This document shows positions 7,680-16,190 of a DNA stretch of 64,000 nt, piece by piece; within the stretch, counting starts at the first letter, position 1, and every line of letters starts with the position of its first letter. The stretch is from Huintestinicola sp050874005 (GTDB lineage Bacteria > Bacillota > Clostridia > Oscillospirales > Ruminococcaceae). The DNA lies in contig NZ_JBNMJV010000005.1 of NCBI RefSeq assembly GCF_050874005.1, forward strand, positions 1 through 64,000. Reading direction: 5' to 3'. The translations under genes and the position numbers were made by a program. The notes under the pieces were generated by a model. It was not told the DNA's origin, searched no databases, and worked only from the letters and a program-made list of their open reading frames with translations.

Positions 7680-8411
7680 TTATCCACGGAGATTATTCAC
7701 AAGGTTATTCAGCTCGTCGTGGAGCTTTACCATATTTACATTGAGCTGGAAGGCTCTCTGATATTCGATTACCTTTGTCATTTCGGTTGCGACATTGGTT
7801 CCCGAGGCTTCCATATAGCCTTGCTTTTTCTTGATGGTGTCATCTGCGATCGCCTCGCCGCTGGAGCCTGTGTTTATATAGTAATTGTCTCCGAACTGGT
7901 CGAGTCCGTAGGGATTTTCAAAGCGGTAAGTGCCTATCCGGGGGATAAGCTCGGTGTAATTTATCTGCATATCCTCATTAAATGGGACGGTTATGCGGTT
8001 GCCCTCGTAGTCAAGGACAAAGCTGCCCTTGCTGTCGCAGAGCTGCCAGGTGCCGTTGCCGTCAATATCGGTGATGTAGAATGCGCCGTCCTTGGTGTAG
8101 GCGGTGTTGCCCGAGGGGGTCTCTACGGCGAAAAAGCCTTCGTCAAGGGCTGCAAAATCAAGGTCACGCTCGGTATGTCTCAGGGTGGACTGCTCGAACA
8201 TAAGGTCGGTCTTGTCTACCTTTACGCCGTGTCCCGTCTGCACTTCCTCGATATTGTTATTGCGCTTTGTATATACAAGGTCTGCAAAGGAGGGTCGGGA
8301 CGCCTTGAAGCCGTAGGTATTTACGTTTGCAAGGTTGTTTCCTGTGATGTCCATTCCCATCTGATTGCTTATCACGCCTGTGGTGGCGGTGAAAAATCCT
8401 ATCCTGCCCAT
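7680..8411 (-). CDS. flgG: Flagellar basal-body rod protein, FlgG-like
   Basis: 243 aa, secreted through the flagellar export apparatus to build the distal rod. The N-terminal rod signature is clear (MDITGNNLANVNTYGFKA). It has a central domain with FFAVETPSG and the C-terminal helix with GYMEASGTNVATEMTKVIEYQRAFQLNV. The second of two adjacent rod paralogs (compare B. subtilis FlhO/FlhP); which is FlgF and which FlgG cannot be settled by eye, but this one is more FlgG-like. The gap to its neighbour is 27 bp. Confidence 0.9.
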   Translation of the reverse strand: MGRIGFFTATTGVISNQMGMDITGNNLANVNTYGFKASRPSFADLVYTKRNNNIEEVQTGHGVKVDKTDLMFEQSTLRHTERDLDFAALDEGFFAVETPSGNTAYTKDGAFYITDIDGNGTWQLCDSKGSFVLDYEGNRITVPFNEDMQINYTELIPRIGTYRFENPYGLDQFGDNYYINTGSSGEAIADDTIKKKQGYMEASGTNVATEMTKVIEYQRAFQLNVNMVKLHDELNNLVNNLRG

Positions 8412-8438
8412 TTATTTATCATTCCTTTCAGATAGGTA

Positions 8439-9194
8439 TCATACCTTCATAAGATTGTTTACGGCAAGCTGATTTACGGAGTTTATTATCTGCAGAGCCT
8501 GTGAATTTGCTCTGAAAAGGGAGTTTGCGTCCATTGCCTTTGCCATTTCGGCGGCGATATTTACATTTGAACGCTCATACCAGCCCTGTCTGATACGGTA
8601 GACCATTCCCTCGGGGATATTTCCCCAGCCCACGTCCTCGTAGGGGCGCATAAGGTTGGTGTCAACCTTTTCGATGTCGGAGTCATCGGGGATATAGGTG
8701 AGGGCAAGCTGAATTTCCCTGCCGTCATCTACCTGAATGAGTCCGTCCTCTCTTACGGTGAAATTGGCTGTGCCCAGCTGAATGGGGTCGCCGTTATCGT
8801 CTATCACTCTGCCTGCGGAGCCAAGGGCAAGATATCCCTCGTTGTCGATATTGAACTGTCCGTTTCGGGTGAGAAGCACTTCTCCCGAATTTCTCCTCTG
8901 GATATTGAAATACACAGAGCCCATTACTGCCATATCAAGACGGGAATCTGTCTGCTCAAAGGTGCCCGATTCAAGGGAGGTCTTGGTCTCAAGCAGGGTC
9001 CTGTAACGGATAGTGCCCGTTTGGCTGCGTTCTCCGTTGGCAAGGAGTAGAAGATTGTCGTGGAATGTGGTGGGAATAGCCGCATCGGACTTATATCCTG
9101 CTGTATTCGTATTTGAAAGGTTGTTTGTAATTACGTTTAAAATTCTTTCCTCGTTCAGTATTCCGTTGACGGAGGTGTAGTATCCTCTGAGCAT
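8439..9194 (-). CDS. flgF: Flagellar basal-body rod protein, FlgF/FlhO-like
   Basis: 251 aa. The N-terminus MLRGYYTSVNGI plus TNNLSNTNTAGYK is the rod and hook family signature of FlgF/FlhO proteins. The C-terminal block VNIAAEMAKAMDANSLFRANSQALQIIN completes the coiled coil that packs in the rod. Cotranscribed between fliA and flgG. Confidence 0.88.
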   Translation of the reverse strand: MLRGYYTSVNGILNEERILNVITNNLSNTNTAGYKSDAAIPTTFHDNLLLLANGERSQTGTIRYRTLLETKTSLESGTFEQTDSRLDMAVMGSVYFNIQRRNSGEVLLTRNGQFNIDNEGYLALGSAGRVIDDNGDPIQLGTANFTVREDGLIQVDDGREIQLALTYIPDDSDIEKVDTNLMRPYEDVGWGNIPEGMVYRIRQGWYERSNVNIAAEMAKAMDANSLFRANSQALQIINSVNQLAVNNLMKV

Positions 9195-9218
9195 TGCTTT
9201 TACCGCCTTTCCGATGTT

Positions 9219-9992
9219 TTATTCCATCATATATCCGGAAATTTTTTCTCTGAGCTTGTCCACCGCTTTGGTGTGTATCTGGCATACTCTTGACTCGGAT
9301 ATGCCAAGCACCTGGGCAATCTCGGAGTATTTAAGCTTTTCGTAATAATATAGGGTTATGACCGTTCTTTCCTTGTCCTTTAAGCTGTCGATAGCCTGTG
9401 CAAGCTGCGATCTTCTCTCGGAGAGGATAAGCTGTGCCTCTGCCTCGCTTTCTCCCGTGTCGTCAGCCATATCAAAGCCGTCAAAGAGAAGCTCTTCAAA
9501 GGAAAGAGTGGAGGCTGCCGCCGATCTTGACAGAAAACTGTCAAGTTTTTCCGCTGTAATACCCAGTTTTGCGGCTATCTCCTCACGGGTGGGTTCACGG
9601 TCTAGCTCGGTGTACAGCGCCGAATATGCGCTGTCATAGTCACGTATGAATTTCCGCACGCCTCGGGGAACGCTGTCCTGCCTGCGGATATAATCTATTA
9701 TCGCCCCACGCACTTTTATGGAGGCGTAGGTGTCGAATTTGACGTTCTTTTTGGGGTCAAAGCTGTCAACTGCGCTCATAAGGGCAAGGACTGCTTCGTT
9801 TGAGATATCGTCGTCGTCTGCATAGCGGCGGTACATATTTCTTGTGGAAAGTACGGCGTAGCGGACGATATGCATACTCCGCATAACTATCTCGTTGCGG
9901 ATGGATCTGTCGGGTGTCTGTCTGTATCTGTCGAACAGTCCCGAAATATCGGTATTTATCTCCGCTGTTTTTTCAGCATACACATCAGACAC
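9219..9992 (-). CDS. fliA: Flagellar sigma factor sigma-28 (FliA/WhiG/SigD family)
   Basis: 257 aa. Directs RNA polymerase to late flagellar and chemotaxis promoters. Region 2 is seen as FDTYASIKVRGAIIDYIRRQD then SVPRGVR, region 3 as the REEIAAKLGITAEKL helix pair, and region 4 as ERTVITLYYYEKLKYSEIAQVLGISESRVCQIHTKA. It sits 10 bp after flhA, where flhF and flhG normally intervene in clostridia and bacilli. FlgM, its usual anti-sigma factor, is not in the window. Confidence 0.95.
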   Translation of the reverse strand: MSDVYAEKTAEINTDISGLFDRYRQTPDRSIRNEIVMRSMHIVRYAVLSTRNMYRRYADDDDISNEAVLALMSAVDSFDPKKNVKFDTYASIKVRGAIIDYIRRQDSVPRGVRKFIRDYDSAYSALYTELDREPTREEIAAKLGITAEKLDSFLSRSAAASTLSFEELLFDGFDMADDTGESEAEAQLILSERRSQLAQAIDSLKDKERTVITLYYYEKLKYSEIAQVLGISESRVCQIHTKAVDKLREKISGYMME

Positions 9993-10002
9993 CGCCTTTC
10001 GT

Positions 10003-12078
10003 TTAAATGCTGATATTGCCCACAGCCTGTATCTGAACGGTGTTGTCTATCTCATTGAAGGAAAGCACCGTTACATTGGGGATAAACTGGTCTACAAGCT
10101 TTTTAAAGTAAATTCGGACAATGGGGGAGGTGAGCACGATGGGGGAGGGTACAACGTCCTTTATCTTTTCGATCTGGGCGTTTAAAGAGGCGATAAGCGC
10201 CTGAATGGACTGGGGGTCCATTGCAAGATAGGAGCCTTGCTCGGACTTCTTCACCGAAGAAACTATCTTGTTTTCGGTCTCGGTGTCGAGAGTTATGACC
10301 CTTATCTGACCGCCGTCGGAGAAGCGTCTTGTGATAGTTCGTTTCAGAGCCTGACGGACGTACTCGTTTGTTATATCAAGATCTTTCATATTGTGCTGAT
10401 TGTCCGCAAGGGTCTCGAGAATGGTCTGGAGATCTCTTATGGGCACGTTTTCCTTCAGAAGCATACAAAGCTCCTTCTGGAGATATGCCACAGGCACAAC
10501 GTTCGGGACGATATCCTCTACGATAGAGGGGTTTGTCTCCTTCAGCTTGTCAAGCATCGTTTTGACGTCCTGACGGCTGAGAAGCTCGTGGGCGTGGTTT
10601 TTGATGACCTCGGAAAGGTGGGTTATCATTACAGAGGTGGGGTCTATGAGGGTGTAGCCTGCTATTTCGGCACGGAGCTTGTTTTCCTCGCTTATCCACT
10701 TGGCAGGGATATTGAAGGCAGGCTCGATGGTGTCGATGCCGTCCACCTCTCGGGTAACGTTTCCACTATCGAGAGCAAGGTAATGGTCCATAAGTATCTC
10801 GCCCTCGGCGACGGTCTCGCCCTTTATTTTGATAACATACTGATTGGGATTTATGTGCTGGTTGTCCCTCATTCGGATAGAGGGGAAAACCATTCCCATA
10901 TCAATGGCAAACTGCTTTCGGAAGATGACAACTCGCTCAATGAAGGTTCCGCCTGCTGACTCGTCCGCAAGGGGGATAAGGGAATATCCGAATTCCATTT
11001 CGATAGGCTCGACATTAAGGAGCTTATAAACGTTGTCAATGTCCTTGTAGTATTCCATTTCGGAAATAGCGTCCTGATTTTCCGCCATTTCCTTGGCTCC
11101 CTGCTCCTCTGCCTCCTGCTCCTCAGTCTTCATAGAGCGGGAAAGTCCCACGCCGAGGGCAATGAGTGCGCCGCCCAGTACGAAAAGGGTAAGGGTGGGG
11201 AAGCCAGGGATAAAGCCCATTACGAACATTACAAGACCTGCAATGAAGGGAACTCTGGGCTGGGAAGTGAACTGACCGATAACGTCGCTGTTGAGGGATT
11301 CCTCGGAAGCGGCACGGGTAACTATCATACCCATTGAAATGGATATGAGGAGGGATGGTATCTGGGAGCAGAGACCGTCTCCCACGGTGGCGATAGAGTA
11401 GGTGGAGAGCACGGTGCTGAAATCCATTCCGCCGAATACCAGACCCATTACAGCTCCGCCTAACAGGTTTACGATAGCCGCAACGATAGAGAATGTTGCA
11501 TCTCCCTTGACGAACTTAGCGGCACCGTCCATTGCACCGAAGAAGTCTGACTCCCTCTGCACCTTGTCACGGCGGCGCTTTGCTTCCTTGTCATCGATTA
11601 TGCCCTGATTAAGGTCGGCGTCTATTGCCATCTGCTTACCGGGCATAGCGTCAAGGGTAAATCGTGCTGTTACCTCGGCAACTCGCTCTGCGCCCTTGGT
11701 GATGACCACCATCTGCACTACGGTAATAAGGATAAACACGATAAATCCAACTACCGCATTGCCGCCCATTACGAATGTGCCGAAAGCTTTTACTATCTCA
11801 CCCGCATAGCCCTTGTTCATAAGGATAGAACGGGTGGAGGATATGTTAAGTCCCAGTCGGAATACTGTTGTTATGAGCAGCAGCGACGGGAATATGGAAA
11901 ATTCAAGGGATTCCTTTATGTACATCGTTGTGAGGAGAATGTACACCGACAGGGCAATGTTGACCGCAAAAAGCAGGTCAAGAAGCCAGGTCGGAAGAGG
12001 AATAACTATGAGAAATACGGCGAGAATGACAAATACCGTTACAATATTCTTGCCTACTATTTTCTTCAAAAAGTCCAC
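10003..12078 (-). CDS. flhA: Flagellar export gate protein FlhA
   Basis: 691 aa, full length. N-terminal membrane part (about 1-310, eight predicted helices) contains the conserved FHIPEP region (MNKGYAGEIVKAFG, ITKGAERVAEVTARFTLDAMPGKQMAIDADL). The cytoplasmic C-terminal part docks chaperone-substrate complexes. The start codon is GTG (12078-12076), with AAGGAGGG upstream; no better ATG is seen. It follows flhB by 32 bp. Confidence 0.98.
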   Translation of the reverse strand: MDFLKKIVGKNIVTVFVILAVFLIVIPLPTWLLDLLFAVNIALSVYILLTTMYIKESLEFSIFPSLLLITTVFRLGLNISSTRSILMNKGYAGEIVKAFGTFVMGGNAVVGFIVFILITVVQMVVITKGAERVAEVTARFTLDAMPGKQMAIDADLNQGIIDDKEAKRRRDKVQRESDFFGAMDGAAKFVKGDATFSIVAAIVNLLGGAVMGLVFGGMDFSTVLSTYSIATVGDGLCSQIPSLLISISMGMIVTRAASEESLNSDVIGQFTSQPRVPFIAGLVMFVMGFIPGFPTLTLFVLGGALIALGVGLSRSMKTEEQEAEEQGAKEMAENQDAISEMEYYKDIDNVYKLLNVEPIEMEFGYSLIPLADESAGGTFIERVVIFRKQFAIDMGMVFPSIRMRDNQHINPNQYVIKIKGETVAEGEILMDHYLALDSGNVTREVDGIDTIEPAFNIPAKWISEENKLRAEIAGYTLIDPTSVMITHLSEVIKNHAHELLSRQDVKTMLDKLKETNPSIVEDIVPNVVPVAYLQKELCMLLKENVPIRDLQTILETLADNQHNMKDLDITNEYVRQALKRTITRRFSDGGQIRVITLDTETENKIVSSVKKSEQGSYLAMDPQSIQALIASLNAQIEKIKDVVPSPIVLTSPIVRIYFKKLVDQFIPNVTVLSFNEIDNTVQIQAVGNISI

Positions 12079-12110
12079 TTAGGTATTGCCGCCCTCCTTG
12101 TGAAAAGCCG

Positions 12111-13247
12111 TCAGTAATTAAACGGCGCCGATGATTTGTTTTCGGGTAATATCCCTTTGGGGACAGGTTTCTTTTTAAGATTATACACGAACCAGAGCAC
12201 ATCTGCCGCAGCCTGATAAAATTCTGCGGGTATCTCTCTGCCCACATCTACCTTTTCGTAGATACCCCTTGCAAGAGGAACATTTTCGACAGTGGGAACA
12301 TCGTGTTCTGCGGCAACGTCCGCAATGCGGAGAGCTGCCAGGTCCTTTCCCTTGGCAATGACCACGGGAGCGGAGTTTTTCTCGGGATCGTATTTCAGAG
12401 CCACAGCAAAGTGGGTAGGGTTACGGATTATAACGTCCGCCTCAGGAACAGCCTGCATCATTCGCTGATTTGCCATCTGCTGCTGGATAGCACGGCGTTT
12501 TCCCTTGATCTTGGGGTCTCCTTCCATCTGCTTGTACTCGTCCTTGACCTCCTGCTTTGTCATTTTCAGGTCGTTTTCATAGGAATAGCGCTGGAACATA
12601 AAGTCCACAGCCGCCACCGCCACGAAAACCATTCCAAGGGTCATTACGATGGAGAATATAGTCTCGGCGATGTAAACAACGCCGCTTATTGGCTCAACAT
12701 TCATAAGTCTTGCTATTTCGGGCAGTCTGTCCTTTATTTCGCTGTAGACCACCACGATAAGCAGTATCATTTTTATGAGAGATTTGGCAAGCTCGAAAAG
12801 TCCTTTAAGAGAGAACATTTTCTTTATGCCGTTTATGGGATTGAGCTTATCCAGCTTGAATTTTAAGCTTTCAAAGGAAATTAGGAATTTCGTCTGGATA
12901 CCCGTTGAAGCAATGGCGGTGAGAAAGGATACTGCCAGCAGAGCGCCTGTTGTGACGAAGAATATCATTGCCACATCAATGACAAGCCCTCTTGCAAAGC
13001 TTTCAGCGCCGATATACTGTATGTCGCCTATGCCCTCTCCTGCCATTGAAAAGTACTTTTTCATAAAGTCTCCCAGACGGGAAAATATGCTTGGAGCGGT
13101 GATCCTCAGTACGAAAAATGAAAGAAACAGGGAGCATACCACAGCCACGTCCTGACTTTTAAGGACCTGACCCTTTTTACGGGCGTCACGCCGCTTTTTG
13201 TCGGTGGCTTCTTCGGTTTTCTCCTCGCCGTTTTCGTTCTCTGCCAT
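12111..13247 (-). CDS. flhB: Flagellar export substrate-specificity switch protein FlhB
   Basis: 378 aa. Four membrane helices in the first about 215 residues, then a cytoplasmic domain with the autocleavage motif Asn-Pro-Thr-His at 276-279. Cleavage there switches export from rod/hook to filament substrates, together with FliK. The C-terminal tail reaches past the core domain and ends SSAPFNY. Confidence 0.98.
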   Translation of the reverse strand: MAENENGEEKTEEATDKKRRDARKKGQVLKSQDVAVVCSLFLSFFVLRITAPSIFSRLGDFMKKYFSMAGEGIGDIQYIGAESFARGLVIDVAMIFFVTTGALLAVSFLTAIASTGIQTKFLISFESLKFKLDKLNPINGIKKMFSLKGLFELAKSLIKMILLIVVVYSEIKDRLPEIARLMNVEPISGVVYIAETIFSIVMTLGMVFVAVAAVDFMFQRYSYENDLKMTKQEVKDEYKQMEGDPKIKGKRRAIQQQMANQRMMQAVPEADVIIRNPTHFAVALKYDPEKNSAPVVIAKGKDLAALRIADVAAEHDVPTVENVPLARGIYEKVDVGREIPAEFYQAAADVLWFVYNLKKKPVPKGILPENKSSAPFNY

Positions 13248-13278
13248 TTAACCACCAGCCTTTTTGACGAGAACAGTA

Positions 13279-14061
13279 TCAGTTGAATATGAGCGGGAGC
13301 ATTTCCCGACAGGTGTTAAGCATTTTATCGGTGTAGTCTGCGATGAACTCGCTCATAGGGGAGGTGATGGCAAAAAGGACTACAAAGCCAACTATCACCT
13401 TGAGCTGGATATTCACCACGATTATCTGTATCTGGGGAACTGTTTTCATCAGTATGCCCATACAGAATTCTACGATAAGCTCTGCGGCTATGACGGGCAT
13501 TGCAAGCTGCATCATAAGCACAAGTATCTGTGAAAACATTGATACGATTGTCCAGCCAAGGTCGGGGTTCAGGTGTCCTCCCCCAAGGGGTATGACCTCA
13601 AAGGAGTCCACGAAAATGCGGATAAGCGTGAGGTGAGCGTTTGAGGCGAAGAAGTACAGGTACATAAAAAATCCAATAAATGAACCGTACATTGACATCT
13701 GGATGTGGGTTGAGGGGTCAAAGACCTTTGCCATACCCAGACCTGCCTGAGCGTCCATAATATCGCCTGCCAGGTATATCATATAAACGAACAGGTCGCA
13801 TATGAATCCGAGCACCACGCCTATGAACAGCTCTGCCGCAAAGCTAAGAACATATTGTCCCACCGTATTTCCCGCATCATACTCCATAGGAGGAAGGGCG
13901 AGAGCCACGATATACGCCATCAGCAGGGACAGACCCACTCTCACTCTTGCAGGGATATTGCTTCGTGAGAGAATGGGATTAAAGGAAAAAATGCCAAGTA
14001 TCCTTGCGAATACCATAAGCTTTATATCAAAATCAGACAGGAGCAGCTCCCAGAAATCCAT
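13279..14061 (-). CDS. fliR: Flagellar export gate protein FliR
   Basis: 260 aa, hydrophobic, about six membrane segments. Typical FliR features are ILSRSNIPARVRVGLSLLMA near the N-terminus and the ELFIGVVLGFICDL segment. FliPQR form the helical export gate in the MS ring. It sits in the conserved fliO-fliP-fliQ-fliR-flhB-flhA order. Confidence 0.96.
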   Translation of the reverse strand: MDFWELLLSDFDIKLMVFARILGIFSFNPILSRSNIPARVRVGLSLLMAYIVALALPPMEYDAGNTVGQYVLSFAAELFIGVVLGFICDLFVYMIYLAGDIMDAQAGLGMAKVFDPSTHIQMSMYGSFIGFFMYLYFFASNAHLTLIRIFVDSFEVIPLGGGHLNPDLGWTIVSMFSQILVLMMQLAMPVIAAELIVEFCMGILMKTVPQIQIIVVNIQLKVIVGFVVLFAITSPMSEFIADYTDKMLNTCREMLPLIFN

Positions 14062-14087
14062 AAATATGACCAGCTTTCTGTTGTATG

Positions 14088-14372
14088 TCAGCCGGAAACA
14101 GTCTGGGTGCTGACAGTTCCTATCATATCGAAAATTTCACGGATAAACGTGTCGGTGCTTGAGATAAAAAAGGAAGCAAGCACCACCAGCAGGAGGGCGA
14201 TAACTACCACTTTGGGCACAAAGCTAAGGGTCTGCTCGTGTACCTGGGTCGCTGCCTGGATAATGGCGATAACGAGACCTACAAGCATACTGATTATGAG
14301 CAGCGGTCCTGCCAGCTTGAAAACAAGTATCATAGCGTCCTTGAAAACCTGAATAACAGCGTCCTCAGTCAC
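14088..14372 (-). CDS. fliQ: Flagellar export gate protein FliQ
   Basis: 94 aa with two membrane hairpin helices and the conserved LVGLVIAIIQAATQVHEQTLSFVPK loop of FliQ. Four copies assemble with FliP5 and FliR1 in known systems. 26 bp upstream of fliR. Confidence 0.97.
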   Translation of the reverse strand: MTEDAVIQVFKDAMILVFKLAGPLLIISMLVGLVIAIIQAATQVHEQTLSFVPKVVVIALLLVVLASFFISSTDTFIREIFDMIGTVSTQTVSG

Positions 14373-14410
14373 CCTGCAGGTTCACTTCCTTTCCGTTTGA
14401 CGGGTATTTG

Positions 14411-15391
14411 CTACATATTGAAGCCCGTTACAAGGGAGCCTGCCAGCAGCTGCCAGCCGTCCACAAGCACGAACATCAGAATTTTAAAGGGCATTGCCAC
14501 CGTTGAGGGGGGCATCATCATCATACCCAGAGACATAAGCACCGAGGAGACAACCATATCTATTACCAGGAACGGTATAAACAGCAGGAAGCCTATCTGG
14601 AAGCCTATCTTTATCTCGCTGAGAATGAATGCGGGTGCGACGATCTTAAAGGGGATAGCCTCTGTAAAGGTCTCATCGTCTGTGGCAGGGTATTCCTCTC
14701 CCGAAAGGGAAATGAAAAAGGACATCGTATCGTTTGAAGTGTTTTTGAGCATCCACTTTTTCAGAGGAACTGATGCCTGCTGCACTGCTTCGATGGAGGT
14801 GTATTCCCCGTTTTTGTAGGGAACGTAAGCCACCTCGTTCATCTCCTCGAGAACGGGAGACATTATAAACAGAGTAAGAAACAGCGCAAGACCTATCATT
14901 ACCTGATTGGGAGGAGTTGTCTGGATCCCCATAGCATTTCTCAGCAGCGAAAAGGAGATGATAATGCGTGTAAAGCAGGTGAGCATTATCAGTATCGACG
15001 GCGCCAGAGAAATGATAGTCAGAAGAATGATAAGGTCAAGGGTGTTGGAATTATTATTCAGATCCAGCAGATCGAGAATACTGTCCGTATCCTCATCCCC
15101 GTGGGTAACAGGCTCGTCGTAGGGGAGAGTGGTCTGCGCCTCGGTGACGGACTGAGCAGGGAGCGTAGTCTGAGCCGTTTCGGGAACTGTTGTGGCAACG
15201 TTTGATATCTCCGTTTCCATCGGTGTGGTTATGGTAGTTGCCGATGTTACAATCCCGCTTTCTTCGGTCGGGTCGGCTGCGGCATATGTGACCGCTCCTG
15301 CGGCGCCCCACATTACCACAGCGGCGCATATCCCGCCTATGGCGGCAGCCTTCAGCTTTTTCGGAAAAGAGCCGCATATTTTATTTTTCAT
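14411..15391 (-). CDS. fliP: Flagellar export gate protein FliP with long N-terminal extension
   Basis: About 326 aa from the start at 15391; an upstream extension to 15469 would overlap fliO and looks non-coding. The first about 40 residues form a signal-like segment (LKAAAIGGICAAVVMWGAAGAVTYAAA), followed by a Thr/Glu-rich stretch of roughly 65 residues. The FliP core then begins near ILDLLDLNNNSNTLDLIILLT, with CFTRIIISFSLLRNAMG and TPPNQVMIGLALFLTLFIMSP. FliP proteins normally have a cleaved signal peptide and a short linker, so the Thr-rich extracytoplasmic linker is longer than usual. Confidence 0.95.
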   Translation of the reverse strand: MKNKICGSFPKKLKAAAIGGICAAVVMWGAAGAVTYAAADPTEESGIVTSATTITTPMETEISNVATTVPETAQTTLPAQSVTEAQTTLPYDEPVTHGDEDTDSILDLLDLNNNSNTLDLIILLTIISLAPSILIMLTCFTRIIISFSLLRNAMGIQTTPPNQVMIGLALFLTLFIMSPVLEEMNEVAYVPYKNGEYTSIEAVQQASVPLKKWMLKNTSNDTMSFFISLSGEEYPATDDETFTEAIPFKIVAPAFILSEIKIGFQIGFLLFIPFLVIDMVVSSVLMSLGMMMMPPSTVAMPFKILMFVLVDGWQLLAGSLVTGFNM

Positions 15392-15407
15392 TATACGCCG
15401 CCGCCTT

Positions 15408-15815
15408 TCACGAATTGCCGCTGCTTTTATCATCATCGTTCTTTTTGGGGGTGATAAACTCTTTGCCAAGCTTGCCTGCGTTGTATTTCAGACATTCGGC
15501 AAAGGACTTTCCTGCCATATCGCTGTCTTTGGGGGTTGGGGAAGGATTTTCAATAAGCTCCATATCCTCCTCGGACAGCTCGCACAGCAGGTTTATTCCC
15601 CCTTGGGAAACGCCGATTAGCAGATTTTTCTTTCCCGCTCTCACCGCCATAACAGACTTGTCCTGTCCCACGCCTACGCAGGAGGATATCTTAATGCCCT
15701 TGCGGTCTTTGCCGCCCGTAATGCGGGTGTTCAGCCATTTCATAAGGTACAGCACGCCCAGCATAAGGGCGACTACACCCAGGAGAGCGAGAACAACGGG
15801 AATAATTTCAGTCAT
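15408..15815 (-). CDS. fliO: Flagellar biosynthesis protein FliO
   Basis: 135 aa, one N-terminal membrane segment (VVLALLGVVALMLGVLYLMKWL) and a cytoplasmic FliO domain with GQDKSVMAVRAGKKNLLIGVSQGGINLLCEL. It acts as scaffold for assembly of the FliP ring. Located between cheY and fliP. Confidence 0.9.
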   Translation of the reverse strand: MTEIIPVVLALLGVVALMLGVLYLMKWLNTRITGGKDRKGIKISSCVGVGQDKSVMAVRAGKKNLLIGVSQGGINLLCELSEEDMELIENPSPTPKDSDMAGKSFAECLKYNAGKLGKEFITPKKNDDDKSSGNS

Positions 15816-15822
15816 TATCGTA

Positions 15823-16185
15823 TCAGCCGATTATCTTCTGAACTGTAGCCAGTATTCTGTCGGGCTTGAAGGGCTTGACGATGAAGTCAAGTGCGCCAAG
15901 CTTTATAGCCTCAACGACCATAGACTCCTGACCCATAGCGGAGCACATTACTACCTTTGCGGAGGGATCGGAAGCCTTGATGTCTCTGAGAGCCTCGATA
16001 CCTGTCTTGTTGGGCATTGTGATGTCCATAATTACAAGGTCGGGCTTTTCTGCGGCATAGGTGTTGCAGGCAATCTCGCCGTCGGCAGCCTCGATGATGT
16101 TGGTGTAACCGTTCTTTGTGAGGGTGTCCTTGATCATCATTCGCATAAAAGCGGCGTCGTCTACGAGCATAATCTTCTTGTCCAT
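15823..16185 (-). CDS. cheY: Chemotaxis response regulator CheY
   Basis: 120-aa single-domain receiver. Asp9/Asp10 bind Mg, Asp54 (VIMDITMP) is the phosphoacceptor, Ser82 replaces the usual Thr, and Lys104 (VKPF) is present. It lies between fliY and fliO and is translated 5 bp after fliY, which fits direct action on the switch: CheY-P would bind FliM/FliY and be dephosphorylated by FliY and CheC. Confidence 0.96.
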   Translation of the reverse strand: MDKKIMLVDDAAFMRMMIKDTLTKNGYTNIIEAADGEIACNTYAAEKPDLVIMDITMPNKTGIEALRDIKASDPSAKVVMCSAMGQESMVVEAIKLGALDFIVKPFKPDRILATVQKIIG

Positions 16186-16190
16186 TGTAA

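Noticed and set aside
7674..8435. 253-codon plus-strand open reading frame opposite flgG
   Set aside because: It lies entirely antisense to an unmistakable rod gene, has no RBS, and its protein is a Cys/Gly/Tyr-rich shadow without homology.
10237..10959. 240-codon plus-strand open frame opposite flhA
   Set aside because: Antisense to full-length flhA; no ribosome-binding site or family match.
14238..14819. 193-codon plus-strand frame across fliQ/fliP
   Set aside because: Antisense to two conserved export-gate genes; no independent support.
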